This document shows, piece after piece, positions 6,587-6,588 of a DNA stretch of 6,588 nt. The notes below the pieces were generated by a model. The model did not search any database. It had not been told where the DNA came from and was given only the letters and a program-made list of their open reading frames with translations. The stretch lies in the NCBI GenBank assembly GCA_964409645.1, contig CAYPEK010000167.1, positions 1 through 6,588 on the forward strand, in the 5' to 3' direction. The DNA is from CAYPEK01 sp964409645. Its GTDB lineage: Bacteria > UBP15 > UBA6099. Every line of letters starts with the position of its first letter. The first letter of the stretch is position 1. A program made the position numbers and the translations under genes.

Positions 6587-6588
6587 TT

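Overview
The window carries six protein-coding genes of an otherwise ordinary bacterial chromosome, plus an A+T-rich stretch at the left end. The coding part is clearly G+C-rich. The presence of a ferredoxin-dependent 2-oxoacid oxidoreductase (oxygen-sensitive Fe-S/TPP enzyme) suggests an anaerobic or microaerophilic bacterium. A bacterial Ski2/Mtr4-like helicase with a DSHCT C-terminus occurs in scattered phyla, so the phylum cannot be fixed from this window.

Layout. Bases 1-540 contain no convincing intact gene. Bases 1-220 are about 46% G+C and hold a possible gene remnant on the minus strand. Bases 261-540 fall to about 22% G+C and hold two perfect inverted repeats built on TACAAA/TTTGTA. 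Bases 541-2913 (minus) encode a 790-residue Ski2-like RNA helicase, with a TATAAT box so close to its ATG that the mRNA is predicted to be leaderless. After a 207-base divergent intergenic region, a 77-residue stand-alone NifU C-terminal-domain protein (Fe-S cluster scaffold/carrier) runs on the plus strand and ends in two hairpins, the second a plausible intrinsic terminator. It converges on a minus-strand SRPBCC/DUF2505-like gene with a TTG start and its own promoter. From 4139 to the right edge, three minus-strand genes form one operon in transcription order vorB (alpha), vorA (TPP-binding beta) and vorC (gamma) of a 2-oxoacid:ferredoxin oxidoreductase. The ferredoxin-like delta subunit usual in this operon type is not in the window and would lie beyond the right edge.

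How they work together. The vor subunits assemble into one enzyme that oxidatively decarboxylates a 2-oxoacid to its acyl-CoA with reduction of ferredoxin (or makes the 2-oxoacid in reverse). The NifU-type protein could help supply Fe-S clusters to such enzymes, but no operon link is seen. The helicase and SRPBCC protein have no evident functional tie to the oxidoreductase.

I see no CRISPR array, tRNA, rRNA, insertion sequence or recognisable new multi-gene system. The points most worth checking are the leaderless helicase start, the Cys/His knuckle in the helicase, and the left-end stretch with its apparent 5-base frameshifting duplication and paired inverted repeats.
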